A DNA stretch of 64,000 nt from Castanea sativa (Eukaryota; Streptophyta; Magnoliopsida; Fagales; Fagaceae): assembly GCF_040712315.1 (NCBI RefSeq), contig NC_134020.1, positions 45,431,751 through 45,495,750 on the forward strand, in the 5' to 3' direction. The position numbers and the translations under genes are program-made. This document shows positions 22,101 through 34,515 of this stretch, piece after piece (position 1 is the stretch's first letter; every line of letters starts with the position of its first letter). The notes below the pieces were generated by a model. It worked only from the letters and a program-made list of their open reading frames with translations, searched no databases and was not told the origin of the DNA.

Positions 22101-24030
22101 GTTGGCTCAAAGAAGTGGCTTAAATTCAATGGTGTTACACTCAAACTGCCTCTTTTGAATATGAACACAGTTTAAGCTAAATCAATGGAGATAAAGAGGG
22201 CAGTTGTTCTTTTCCCCTCTATATAATTGTTTTCTCACCCGACAAACCATGGTGGAGGGAGGTCCCTCATCTTTTAAAATCAAACACCTTCTCACAAATT
22301 TTCCTACACCTTTAAGTCTTTGGTCAAGCCTACCGAGTACCACAGAAGAAGCCAAATTTCAACCCCTTCTCTCTCTCTCTCTTGTTTTGTGTATCACTAC
22401 TGATCTAGATTAGCCTTGTATCTTGGTTTAGAAAAAAAGTCTTCTGGAAATCTCCTTTTCACACATACTAGCAAATTTTTTTTTGTGTGTGGGTATTTTG
22501 GGCTTTCAATCTTGTGGGTGTGTATTATCAGAAAGTCCTCAAAGTAAGACTAAATGAATTTTCCATTGAGGTTAATTAGTACCCAATCATTCTCTGGTTG
22601 ATATTGTAATCTCAGTTGGTGGATTTTTGATTTGGTAATTAGGCCTCCAAATTGGACTCTCACCAACTTCTCCACTATGCTTTTGAAAGTAGGGACAATA
22701 AAACGATAGTGTAATTTTACGGGTATCCTTTTGACTTAGTACTATTTAATTAGACATCTCTAGTTAATCCATTAGATGGAAAAGCCAAGGATTCACATGC
22801 AAGTAGTTTTTTCCGCAGTGTTTTGCTACAGTTGGCCAGGCTCTTGTCAAATAAAATGATTTCTCCAAATTTCACTATATAAAATAATATAATCATTAAT
22901 TATATATACTTTCGAGGGTTGTGTATTTTTATATTTAAATTTATGGGCTAAGGCTTTTTGTAAAATATACAGATCGCATATGCTAGTAGGGTTCTAACTT
23001 CTAACCCTCTCCCATCTTCTACATTGCAGGTGGAAAATTCATACATATTTTCAATTTAATTCTTGGTAAATGTGAATATTTAGAGCTCGTCGAGCACTTA
23101 ATAACTAAATTTTGTATATATGGCAAATAAGTTATAACTCGACTCCTACAATAATGGTATAGAGGATGTAGATATTAGTTCAAAATCCACAAACATGTAG
23201 TTGCTGTTTTCTAATTTTTAAGGGAGAAAATGACAAACTGCAAGCAACAATCTTGTCTAGAAATCTTAGAAAACACTATTGAGTTTTCTCAAAGGAGCTT
23301 TCATATGCATCGTAGATCTTAGTCCTGATCAGTTGATATAGGAGAGGTTGATTTGATAATTTATACATATTTATTTATAATTCTTTGAAGCATATAGAAA
23401 GAAACGTATGTGTTTGGATGCAATTTTTGGCCGAATGTTTATGCTAGTTGGTTGCTGAAAGTTGGTTGAAACATAATTGTACCTTGAAAAAAAATGAATG
23501 AAAAAGTTATAGATAAATAATTAAGTTAAAAAGCTAATGCCAAAATGAAAAGGTGCTAAAAACAGATTCATATAGAAATCAACTATTCAGAGAGAGAGAG
23601 AAAGAGATGATAATGTAAGCTGCAAAAGATAACAAGAATACAATCATCTTATAAAAGATTACCAGTTAGGAATGAAGCGGACAAATTTTCTCCTTAGAAC
23701 AAAAGCTTAAACATTAATATCTAATGCCTAGTTTTCGTTGATAAGAGAAGAAAATTCATCTACTTCATCACTTGTGGCAATCAGCTTATTAACATAGTTA
23801 ACTAAGCAAACCGTCTAGATATTGAAAGATACATATTAATTCTGCTTATCGCCCAGCAAGTGCTCCGAAACAAACCGCTCCCAGTGGTGCCTCCGCGCAA
23901 ATTGTTGAGAATTTTTTGTTACTGAGCACAAGCTTAGATAAGCATGCATACTTAGCTTTTACGTCTATATCAAACAAAGCTGAAATGGGAAGAGATTAAA
24001 CTTGTAAACCATGGATCAAGAGCTAGTTAA

Positions 24031-26686
24031 TTAGCGAGCAAATTCATCCTCAGAACCTGTGATGCATTCCTTTTCATCTTCAAAACCATCAAGAGAAGGG
24101 TGTGGGGAATGGCCTTTTCCAAAGGATCTGATGTGATCTTTAAGTGATCTCTTATGCTTAAAGTCAGAACCACAAGTGCAATACCACAACTTCCCACAAT
24201 TTTTTTCATGTGTCCTCCAGTCTCCTTTCACTGCAAATGTTTTCCCACATTTTCTACACATAAATGGCTTTGCTCCATGCTTCCTTTTGTAGTGAGTTTG
24301 CAGTGTTCTGAAGTCTTTCAGTGGCTTTGCTCGCGGATGGTTGATGTTGTTCTTGCAGCCTTGAGCACAGCAATAGCATGGTAGCCTTAGCATGGCAGCT
24401 GGTTGAGTTCCTTTAAGTGAATCTGGTCCTTTTCTATATTCGGATCCATGCCCCCACATATGCATCTACAAAAAATATATAATAAAAAAGATTATTTTCA
24501 ATAACCTATCACAATTTGGCACACATCCATTTTTATTTCCTTGTAAAATAACTAAAAGTTACCAAAAAATTAAACACATAATATACTGTTATTAGTAGAA
24601 GATAAAGTGAAACAGATAGAGTGGATAAAACTTTTTTATGCATTCATGTCTAATTTATCTCATACTGACATAAAATTTGTTTAAATCTCAAATCTCATAA
24701 GATAAATAAAAATAACTTTTAAGTAGGTACATATGTATTTGTTTAAAATTAGAATTGTCGGTTGATTCTCAATTATGGACATTAGTACTTCTTAAGGGTA
24801 TGATTAATAAAGTATAAAGTGGAACACTCAGAATGGATAAATGATTTTAATTCCTCCCTAAGCTAGCACTAGGAATAAGTTTTGGTAATGTCATTATTGA
24901 TGAACTATTCAAGATTGCAACATGCTATGATCGAGAAAGTGTAAGTTACAAAAAGGCTAGTGATTATTTTGGCTTGTTTAGGGCCTTCACCAGTGGACTA
25001 TTTCCCTGCATCTTTTAATAAAAAGGTTAAGAATTATTTTTTAAAGAATGAGTATCCAAAGTTCTGGTTGGAATTGTCATCTTGTGATGCTCATATTGCT
25101 TTGTAATCATGCTCAGCTTTATTCAATAAGCAAATTGGTCCTTTTTTTCAAAACCCAAGCTCATTATCTTTTGACCCAAAGAGGAAGGATTAAAGGGCAG
25201 GAGGCGAAAAAGTGGGCTTTACATGAAGTTTTCCTTTTAGAAATCGTAGGGAGTGGCTAAACAAAAGGGAAATGTTGCATACAAAATTAAAGAAAGGCCT
25301 TGAAGGATTACTCCTAAAGAAGAGGGGGTCATTTAATTAAGGCTCTCAATTTTTTCTTTCCAAACTTCAATTACATTTGTTTCAATTAGCTTCTTATTCT
25401 TGATGGACAATAAAAGAGAGGACTTGAAGACTTTCTTCTTTTAGATACAAACCTTGTTGGTATAAAACTTAGAGAATAATACATCTAAATTGAATGATAT
25501 CTTATAAAAAATAACTACACCAACGCTGATATCTAACAGAATGCTTAATGTGATAGCAACCAAAATAAACATAAAACAAGATTTAAGTGATTTGTAGTAT
25601 ATATTATTATGCCTTTTTCTCCATTACCAAGAATTAAAGCAAATTATCATTGGTATGCACACCTGCACTCCATTGGGGACTGTTTCTTCTAGCAGCTGGA
25701 TGGAAACTAGAATCTTCATAGGAATGGCTAATTTCTTTTAGAGAAAATAGGGTTTTTGCTGGTAAAGGGAATTACAATTCCCCTTTAAAGGAATGCATAA
25801 TCTTGGAGGTGTTTTAGTTTTTGAAATATACATTATGTTAGTTCAATTTTCCACCCATGCAAAAAGCAAATGGTAATTTAGGAAGTTGAGAAGAGGTGTA
25901 CATGAAACTGTGCATTAAGCTTTAGTAATTATTAATTAGCACAAAAAAAGAATATATTGAACAAAATATATAAGCAATATACTTAAACAACACCTCTATC
26001 ATGTTTCACTAGGAACACAAATGTTCTATGATCTATATATGTTTTGATCATGCATAATATTTAGGCTATATTTTGTCCCAAAATATAATTATATTCTTCA
26101 AGTCCAAAATTAAAAATAAAAAAAAAAAGATAAAAAAAAACAATCATTCAAGAAATTGATGAGAACTAACCTGCATGTTATTGTACCTATTGAAGGTCTT
26201 GCTGCATATGGAGCAAGCAAACTGCATCGGCCCCACAAGAATTTGAGCAGGTGTTGGTATCCAAAACCTACTCTGTGTGTTAAAAGAACCACCATGGAAG
26301 CTTTTCTTCACGGGTTCTTGTTCCTTAGAGTCAAAAATCATCTTCTCAGCATCAGAATCACCCGTGTCAGGCAAACCAATGTGCAGGGCAACAGTAACTT
26401 TCTCAACCTCCTCTTCTTTGATTGTGTAACCCTCCTTTTGGAGTCTAATATCTTGCTGTTTCAAGGGTTTGGTCTCAGTAAACCCGCCTAGAAGAGGCAA
26501 GCATTGTAAAGTCTCCTGAACAAGCTCTTTTGGGGTGGTCAAGGAAGAATATGAAGAAGAAGAAGAGGAAGAGGATGATGATGATGACAGTGATGAAGCA
26601 GAGGGTGAGGGCTTGAGCCACTCAATGAAAGTTGGGGCTTGGAAGCACAAACTGTGCTCACCTACAAGGTGATTTCTTAAACTCAT
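24031..26686 (-). CDS. WIP3: C2H2 zinc finger protein, WIP family (WIP3-like)
   Basis: This is a plant-specific WIP-domain transcription factor; relatives are TT1/WIP1, NTT/WIP2, WIP4/5 and DOT5/WIP6. Two exons, 26686-26171 and 24465-24031, with a 1705-bp GT-AG intron, encode 316 aa. The N-terminus carries a serine run at about 32-48 and the LHIGLP motif (101-106), which I recall from other WIP proteins. W142-I143-P144 begins the WIP domain. Finger 1 is C158, C161, H174, H178 and is split by the intron between Q172 and M173. Further Cys/His fingers run through CYCC (202-205), the H-x4-H of THYKRKH, CRKCGK and [16 protein letters not shown]. The C-terminus is acidic. The stop is TAA at 24033-24031. 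The N-terminus does not look like the WIP2/4/5 group. Assignment to WIP3 rests mainly on having GALT29A as a neighbour, as in Arabidopsis (At1g08280/At1g08290), so family membership is firm but the exact orthologue is an inference. Confidence 0.93.
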
Positions 26687-26755
26687 CCTCAGAGAGCTCC
26701 TTTGAAGTCTCTCCTCAGATGGTTATATCCAGACTTTATGTGGGAAAGCTAGCAC

Positions 26756-26761
26756 TTATAT
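26756..26761 (-). promoter_or_regulatory. candidate TATA box of the WIP gene
   Basis: On the minus strand an ATATAAGTG motif lies about 70 nt upstream of the WIP start codon. Use of this box would leave a leader of only about 40 nt. A (CT)n tract on the same strand lies about 100 nt further upstream (26850-26885). Confidence 0.3.
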
Positions 26762-26849
26762 GGTTATGAAAGGTGGTTTGGTTTGTCTTTTTGGAACTTT
26801 AGCCCCCTCTTTCTTTCTTTTCTACCTTTCGCCTTTGTTTTGGTTGGGG

Positions 26850-26851
26850 AA

Positions 26852-26885
<34 letters not shown>
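26850..26885. repeat. (GA)n / (CT)n microsatellite upstream of WIP gene
   Basis: A GA run with one AC interruption lies 165-200 bp upstream of the WIP start codon. GA/CT repeats are candidate binding sites for BBR/BPC GAGA-binding proteins, but no function is shown here. Confidence 0.85.
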
Positions 26886-27431
26886 CTAATGGTGGGGTTA
26901 TGGAAAATGACATGCAAAGATGAGACTCACTAAGACGAAGAGAATCCTAGAATAGTCTGAAACTATTATTTGCATTTAGCGATTAGCTAGGTGTACATGT
27001 ATAATGTATTTTCTTTTTTGCTTTAAAAAAAAAATAATATATTGGGATTTCAACACACATGCACACGTTTTCTCACAATACATTGGCATTGAGCAGATGT
27101 CCCCAAATAGGGAAAAAATAGTGAAAGCAAAAGGAGCGTGAACATTTGGTCAATACCTAAAAGGAAAAGAAAATAATATTGAATGGAACCAAAATGAATC
27201 ATGCACCTAGAAAGTCTTATTTATTTGTGTTAATAACGCATAATGCAGTTTTTATTCCATTGAACATGTATATGGCTAATGAGGGCTGGTAGTTAAAATT
27301 TCAATATAAGCTGCGGAAATTGAAATAATCCCCTATATATATTGGCCATCAAATGAAGAAAAAAAAAATCAAGACACTGTGATAAGTTTTGTATATTTGC
27401 AAATAAAAATATTTATATATTTTCAACCAAA

Positions 27432-27433
<2 letters not shown>

Positions 27434-27502
<69 letters not shown>
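27434..27502. repeat. long (AT)n microsatellite
   Basis: About 34 uninterrupted AT units, the longest dinucleotide run in the window. It is likely length-polymorphic and able to form a cruciform. Confidence 0.95.
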
Positions 27503-27507
<5 letters not shown>

Positions 27508-28041
27508 CTTGAATGTAACATATCATACAAGCATTTCAAGTTACACAATTTTGAAGTGCTCAAAAAAATTTTATTGTGGATATTATATAGTCCTCTAGCC
27601 CTAGTCTGTGCATTACATACTCACATAGAAGCTTTTGTCGTGATAGAAGACAAGCTTTGGCTACGTACCCAGGCTTGGCCCATGTAGCCATTCCAACCTA
27701 CATGATAAGTTGGTTCAAACTCTCCATTTCTCTATGTAGGGATCTAAGTGTAATTATTAGTAAATTTTGGTGGAGTCAATAAAAGGAGAAGCAAAGAATT
27801 CATTGGGTGAATTGGGATAAGATATGCGTGTGATTCAAATGCACATGGTGGAATGGGCATGAAAGATATATATTCAAATGATTAATCAAGCTTTGCTAGC
27901 AAACAAGGGTGAAGGCTCATACAAGCTCATCCTGCAGTGCACGTGATCACTTTTTATCACTTTAGAATTGATAGAAGTGAGATAGATAGGTCAAATTTGT
28001 CACTTACAATATCACAAAAGTTTGAAATTTTGAATTGATAT

Positions 28042-28089
28042 AAAATTTTCAAACACATCTCATGTACATGAGATGTGTTTGAAAATTTT
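28042..28089. repeat. perfect 48-bp palindrome
   Basis: Two 24-bp arms meet without a spacer at 28065/28066 (centre CATGTACATG). They are perfect reverse complements from AAAATTTTC to GAAAATTTT. Confidence 0.95.
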
Positions 28090-28917
28090 CTAAACCCCCC
28101 ATGAATGTTCATATAATTTGCCCTCAAATGAATGTAATTTTCAGATAATTATTGGACATTTGGTCAATCCCAAGTTCGAAATTATTGGAACAAATTAAAC
28201 AAATTAATTCTCCTCTAGAACTTCTTATAATACACAAAGGTAGGAATAGGACAACACAAATTCACCCAAAAAGAATCAGGGAATTATATCTTAAAGTTAC
28301 ATATATATCCACTCCACATTTGTTGAGAGGTTTAGATCTTGTAAAAGTTAATTCCAAAAAAAAGAAGACAATCCTTGTCAAAGTAAGAACCTTAAGCATT
28401 ACAAAGCAAAAGGTGACCCCCACATAAGTGTCCGTGAAGTAAACTTGTAATCTTTATTTGGACAAACCAGAAAAAAGGTGACCCCCACAGAAGCAATTAT
28501 GCAGAGTTGATCATGTGGGTATAGTTTGGTGCCTTAGCTTAACATACACAAAAACTGATCTATAAAAACTCGCCGACAACAAGATATCCTTTAGCGGATC
28601 TTCAGGAGAAAAAACACATATTTGATATTTCTCTTCTCTCTAGCTATAGCTATCTCTATCTCTTTTTAATTTAACCCTATCTTTTTGTAATATAATCACC
28701 ACTGTTTATGATTCTCTACCACAACTACTACTTCACTTTCCACTGTTTTTTACTCTTTTCAACCTTTCATACTTTGTAAGTTAACCGTGCAAAAGTATTC
28801 ATCTTGATCAGCGTTACTACTTTTACAGGTGACACAAAACTGACTTTGAGAGAGAGGTAGTGAAAAAAAATCATCAAAAACAAACAAAACGCAGGGAACA
28901 TTTCTTTTATGGGTTCG

Positions 28918-29062
28918 ATTAATGTATACTCTTAGAATATACATTAATCATCAATTTTAAGAAACTTTTTATGAAAAATTAAAATACATGTAAAAAAAGT
29001 TAGTCATTTTTTTTCCATAAAAATTTCTTCTAAAATAGTTTACTAATGTACACGCACCCTAA
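28918..29062. mobile_element. MITE-like sequence
   Basis: This AT-rich segment is flanked by inverted motifs resembling GATTAATGTATA on the left and TTTACTAATGTACACGCA on the right. The left end itself forms a short hairpin (GATTAATGTATA and TATACATTAATC). No coding capacity; the boundaries are approximate. Confidence 0.35.
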
Positions 29063-31484
29063 GACATATATCAGTAAAATCCTTCTTTTATTGTTCCTCT
29101 ATGCATATATTAATATTGGACGATGTTGAAGAGTGCAAGCAATAAATATTTTGAAAAGATAATTATCACGTTTTTTATTTATCTTATAGCAATTAAATCT
29201 CAGGAATAGAAGGTTATATTTTAATTATTGTGATGATCATTTTTCTAGAAGAAAGCTTTGATTTAAACTATCTGGAGGATGCCTTATACAAAAAAGATAG
29301 ACAATCAAACATATTTCTTGATTCCATAGAAGCCAGTAAAATTATATTAATCTAGGTTGTAATATGTGCTTCCGTATAGAAATATTTAATAATAGCGATG
29401 ATGAGGTGGTCTTACCTAAGTGAGTGAAGTGGTCATCTCAACCTTCTCGTTGACTATTATAATTGGCGGATTGAGGAAACTAAATTGGACATGTGACACA
29501 AAATTAAACAACTATTAAAAACTAATTTTTATTTTTATTGTACTTTAATTTTAAATATTTTGTTAACGGATGTCGTACAGGTATTGCTTGAGGAAATACT
29601 TTTAGAAACTCTTTATAGGACAAGAAAAAAACAAGTGAGTTTTTTAACAGTTTTTTATATTTTCTATAAAAGTGGTATCAAATTTATTTTTTCTAAAATA
29701 GCTCATTAACTAATGCCCTAAGGGTATTTGTTAACCGGACCCCTTTAAAGATTTTAACTAATGTTGTAAGAACACTTGTTAACTGGGCCTTAACTTTAAT
29801 ATAATATATATAATGAAAGAGTAAAGTTAGATATATTATAAAATTTACTATAAACCCTACATTATGATTTGTCAAAACATATAACCAGAAAAATATATTA
29901 TAATTTGTCAAAACATATAACCAGAAAAACAAAGTAATTAAAAAATTTATCCTTAAATTGAGCTAACTCAAAATTTTATGTATCACTACATAACCTTGGT
30001 TTCTTTGGAAATTAAAAAAAAAAAAAAATTGGGTAATTTATTTGCCGATCCCATTTTTTTTCATCGGGTTCGAGTAAGACCAAAGGTCTTGAGCGAACTA
30101 TCTAGCAGAACAACTCAAAAGGTAAAGAAGCATAATATGAACAAAAAGCTAAAAACTATCTTATTATTTTTAAAACTGTTACTTGAAATAAAGTTGAGAC
30201 AAAAAGTTGTGTAGAATCCACAAACAATGGATAATTTAAGTAAAAAACTAACCTATAATCGATTACCAAACACACACTAATTCATATGCATATGCAAATA
30301 CAGTAGCCTTAAAAGTTGTTAAATTTGTGAGTTTTTTTTTTTCATAGAAGATTGTGGGTTTTACTTAACTTAATTGGTAAAATTCATTGTCGTCTAAGGG
30401 GTTTAAACTATGTCTACACTAAAATTTAATTGATGTGTTGACATAGTGATAAGGAATAATCATCATAAAAAATATGAAATAAATTGTAGCTCTATCGCCC
30501 AAAAAAAAAAAAAAAATCTTACGTTTGTTTATACTTAACTTTGAGTAGTCAAAACTTTGTTTACGGTCATATTATATGTTTGGGTCTTTTTTTATATATA
30601 TTATTCAACATCTCCACGATGGAAGCCAATTCAAAAAAAGTAATTTGCTACTTTATCAAAGCAATTCGACAATATCCACATGGTCATTGGTAAGTTTAAA
30701 GACTTGACGTAATGACGTTCACTTCTTAAATTAAACAAAAATATATATGTAACAGATAATGCAATTCCAATTAACTAAATAAGATGTAAAGGATATAGTT
30801 ACACCTAGACAATAAGTATTTATAAACACAAAAATTTTAGGTCTAAAGATGTTTAGAATAATGGTAGCTGCTTCTGGATAAATCCAACTGGCCAGAGAAC
30901 CAATTTCAGGTTTGAGAAATTTAACACGTTATTAATTATAATAAATTTTGTATCACTCTCATTAGCAATAGTAAGTTTGTCGGTTTGGCCATTAGCAATA
31001 GTAAATTTTGTTAGTTTTGCCGTTGATGTAGCCGTAATTGTACCGATCATGTTACTCTCTCTCTCTCCAAACACTCCTAAAATTTAAGGGATAAATTATA
31101 AATTCTGAAACATGTGTAAAATTCAAACACTCTCAAACTTCACAAGTAAAATCTAAATTTTGAAATTTCAAAATGTAAAATTCAAACAGATGTAATTTAC
31201 AATCTACCATGCTTTTTATATATTATAACTAATTAACAGCACTCTATGCCATTTTTTAAACTCGTTTATATAACATATTGATATAAGAAGCTAGAACCCA
31301 AAGTGCACGCAGCACACATAGTTCACAGGTTCATTTTATAGCTTAGACAGTGGCCTTTTCTTTGAAATGATATGAATCGTACCTTTTGGATTTTCAATAT
31401 CGTGTTGATTGGACAGGAAAATATTTATGAATTGTGATCAATGATCTTCATGGGCTCATCCTTGAACATTTTGTAAGAATCTAT

Positions 31485-31632
31485 GGCATGTTTGGTATAC
31501 TCATTTAAACATATGTTTTTAGTTTTTAAACAATATTATACGTATTTTTATACATTTTTTCACCCACGCGTATTTCTACACATATTTTTAAACACATCTT
31601 TTTCAGTTTTTAAGTGCATGTACCAAACACCT
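31485..31632. mobile_element. short MITE, hAT-like ends
   Basis: The left end GCATGTTTGGTATAC is inverted at the right end as GCATGTACCAAACAC. Between them are AT-rich sequences with repeated TTTTTAAAC motifs. The size of about 150 bp and lack of ORF fit a non-autonomous DNA transposon. Superfamily assignment is a guess. Confidence 0.5.
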
Positions 31633-32746
31633 TTTAGGTTTCTTCAAAATACAGATGGACATTCTCCACTCAAACAAATATGCTAAATTTAAAAAAATTG
31701 AGATATATACCTTCGTGCATCCTTGGCATGATAGTCATTCCACAAGAGTAAGTTATTGCGGGGTGAAAGGGCAAGAGTCGGAGTTCAGGTCTCTAAAAGG
31801 AAGCTTAACACACATTTATACTTATATTATGTTAGAGTAGAATGATATCTCATAAAAAAAATTAATTGAGATAATTGCTACTAATGATAAAATAGAAATT
31901 CTAATTTAATTTATACAATATCTTTAGACATATCCATCTTTTAATCTTATTAATTGCACACTTGAGTCTTAACTATTTGCAATAATATTGTCCATCTTTT
32001 AATCTTTCCTGCAAGTTTTTGTCATCAATAACTTCCCTTTGGAAGCCATTGCCCCTCTTTTTATCTTTCGATGTTTCAAGTTTGTTGGTTAATCTCACTG
32101 TTCATGTTTAGTCTGTATTGAATCCACTTTCAATCAAAATAAATAAATAAATCCGAAGCAAATATTCAAGGGTTTACCACATAATTAAGCAATGCTACAT
32201 CTCATTTGTTGAAAAATGTTTACTTAAGTCCCTAATTTGACTTGCTACAAATTTTAATTAATGATTGAAGATTAAGTTCAAGTAGTTACTTTTTTTTTTT
32301 AAGAATAAGTTCAGGTAGTTACTTAATAAATTTAAGCTCAACACTAATCATGAATAAACAAACACAAGATAAGCATCACATGAGCAACCCACATACACAA
32401 AGACAAGGATTTATTCATGGAGAGAAAATCCAATAGGTAGAAACACTCTGGAGCAAAGTTCAACCCAACAAGTATATTATTGAAATTTTTGCCGTACACA
32501 TGTTATTTACGCCGTTAATTACGTGATTTTCAATACGCGTAGTTAGCCTAAGTGTCCAAGCTCCCAGCTTCAAATTCCTACCTTATGTCTTCAATGTTAC
32601 TAACTTGAAGCCTCAAGTCGATTTGTCGACCTCAAAATTAAACTCTTGGTCACTCCAAGGCTTCTTGAACATTTGTCTTGGTATTTGTGGTTTTAAAAAT
32701 AGTAGCTCCAATACAAAGGCGAAGATCTTTGCATTTGTGTTGACAC

Positions 32747-33826
32747 TGGTTGGGTTACATGTGTGAGTAAAATCCCACATTGAATAAAGACGAGAAGAAT
32801 GAGTGATTAATATAACATAATTGAGTACATACCCATTGGACTTAAGCTTTTTTCGGGCTTAGGTCTTTTGGGTTAAAGTGTGTCTCTATATGTTATATTA
32901 ATTACTCGAAGTTCCCCAAGGTGTTATCTTCCCAACAAGTGGTATCAGAGCCTATGATAAACGGCCCACACACAAAGATCTTGGAGAAGAAAAAAAAAAA
33001 GCCCAATAAAAGGAATATTGCTAATGGTGCTAAATAATGGTGTGGTGTAAGGTTCCCATGGACATGAGGGGGAGATTATTGGGTTACATGTGTGAGTGAA
33101 GTCCCACATTGAAAAAAGATGAGAAGAATGAGTGATTAATATAACATAATTAAGCACGTACTCATTGAGCTTAGGCCTTTTGGGTTAAAGTGTGTCTCTA
33201 TATATTATATTAATTACTTAAGGAAGCTCCCCAAGGTGTTTATCTTCCCAACAAGTGGTATTAGAACCCATGGTGGTGTGCGGCGAAGGTAGTGAGGTGT
33301 TCATGGTCCCTACCCAGTGGGGACAGAGAAAGCCTAAACGGCCCACACACAAAGATCCTGGAGAAGGGAAAAAAAAAAAAAAACCCAATAAATAGAATAT
33401 TGTTAATGGTGCTAAATAATGGTGTGGTGCGAGGTTCCCATGGACATGAACGTGCGGGGTTCTCATAGATGTGCGTGCGGGGTTGACATGTGGTTCTCAT
33501 GGATGGCGTACAAGAGACCCATGGATGACCCGTTAATGACATTAGGCAAGGGAGAGTGAGTATGACTTGTTCATAGCCCACAGAGAGGTCTTGAAGCCCA
33601 TAGAGAGGCAGACTCACGCGTGAGGGGGAGATTGTTGGGTTACACATGTGAGTGAAGTCCTACATTGAATTAAAATGAGAAGAATGAGTGATTAATATAA
33701 CATAATTGAATACATACCTATTGGGCTTAGGCCTTTTTCGGACTTAAGCCTTTTAGGTTAAAGTGTGTTTCTATATGTTATATTAATTATTCAAGTAAGC
33801 TCCCCAAGGTATTTATCTCCCCAACA
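32747..33826 (+). mobile_element. TRIM-like LTR element with three LTRs
   Basis: Three related direct repeats of about 180-195 bp lie at 32747-32936, 33077-33253 and 33633-33826. The intact ends are TGTTGGG and CCCAACA. After LTR 1 comes TGGTATCAGAGC (32939-32950), a perfect primer-binding site for initiator tRNA-Met. After LTR 2 is a decayed version, TGGTATTAGAAC (33256-33267). The purine tract GAGGGGGAGA directly precedes LTR 2 and LTR 3. The two internal parts (about 140 and 380 bp) have no gag-pol coding. This is a terminal-repeat retrotransposon in miniature, or a similar short non-autonomous element, in a tandem LTR-int-LTR-int-LTR form. Confidence 0.82.
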
Positions 33827-34476
33827 CCACCTTCCTTCTTATTAAATTAGGGTTGAATTTTTGTATATAAAAATATAGGGTTTGAGCTGTGATTGGCCCC
33901 AAAAATTGTTGTGAAAGCTCAAGTTGGTGCTTTTCTTAAAGGGTTCAATCTCTCCTGTCTCACGAATTACAAGTAAAAATTTATATATAACTTATTACAT
34001 TTACTTGACAAATCATGAAATTTGCTCAACCAAATTCCACAAACTTGTACAGCGAACAACAATCTTCAGTCTTCGATCTCAAATACACCACATAAAATTA
34101 CAAATAGAATTGAAATTTGTTTAATAATTACAATTTACAAGCAAACCTTGTCACAGAATTAATCAACACTAAAGGTCCTAGCATTTATAATATCTCTTAC
34201 ACAGTTTATTTTTAGATTATTTTCAACAGAAAAATCAATTTTATTGACATAGCAACTTCTAGCACACTGACCTACCTTGAGACCTATTTTCCAACCTTCC
34301 AAGGTCAAATTGCGAAAATAAACTCCCGTGACAAAAGTGCTTTTTTACTAATAAATGTATAAAATCTTCCGTATGGAGTTTGATATCTTGTAGACAGTAG
34401 ACCACTTTTGTAGGTTATGACTTTTTAGTTTCAACTTTTTCTCTAGCGTTTACCACCTCCCCACCACAAATAAATA

Positions 34477-34515
<39 letters not shown>

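Larger units (their letters stand above)
15894..24030. other. gene-poor spacer between PARP3 and WIP gene
   Basis: No coding gene is supported in about 8 kb. The part next to PARP3 is its promoter side and includes an (AT)n run at 16132-16161 and a tandem duplication at 16234-16367. At 17160-17470 the sequence is less AT-rich and transcript-like, but it has no sustained ORF. A MITE lies near 19010-19182. At 22200-22430 a CTATATAA motif is followed by a C/T-rich leader-like stretch, with only a 69-codon ORF of no known family. The rest is AT-rich sequence with poly-A/T runs. Confidence 0.5.
26886..32746. other. gene-poor spacer
   Basis: No gene is supported. Contents: a 69-bp (AT)n run (27434-27502), a perfect 48-bp palindrome (28042-28089), MITE-like sequence near 28918-29062 and 29680-29800, a 36-bp imperfect duplication at 29867-29930, a tRNA-like promoter remnant near 30360-30510 and a MITE at 31485-31632. 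The ORFs are short and low in complexity. Confidence 0.5.

Noticed and set aside
33218..33647. Open frames of 82 and 128 codons on the minus strand
   Set aside because: They lie inside the TRIM-like LTR element and run across its LTR and purine tract. No retroviral or host protein motif is visible.
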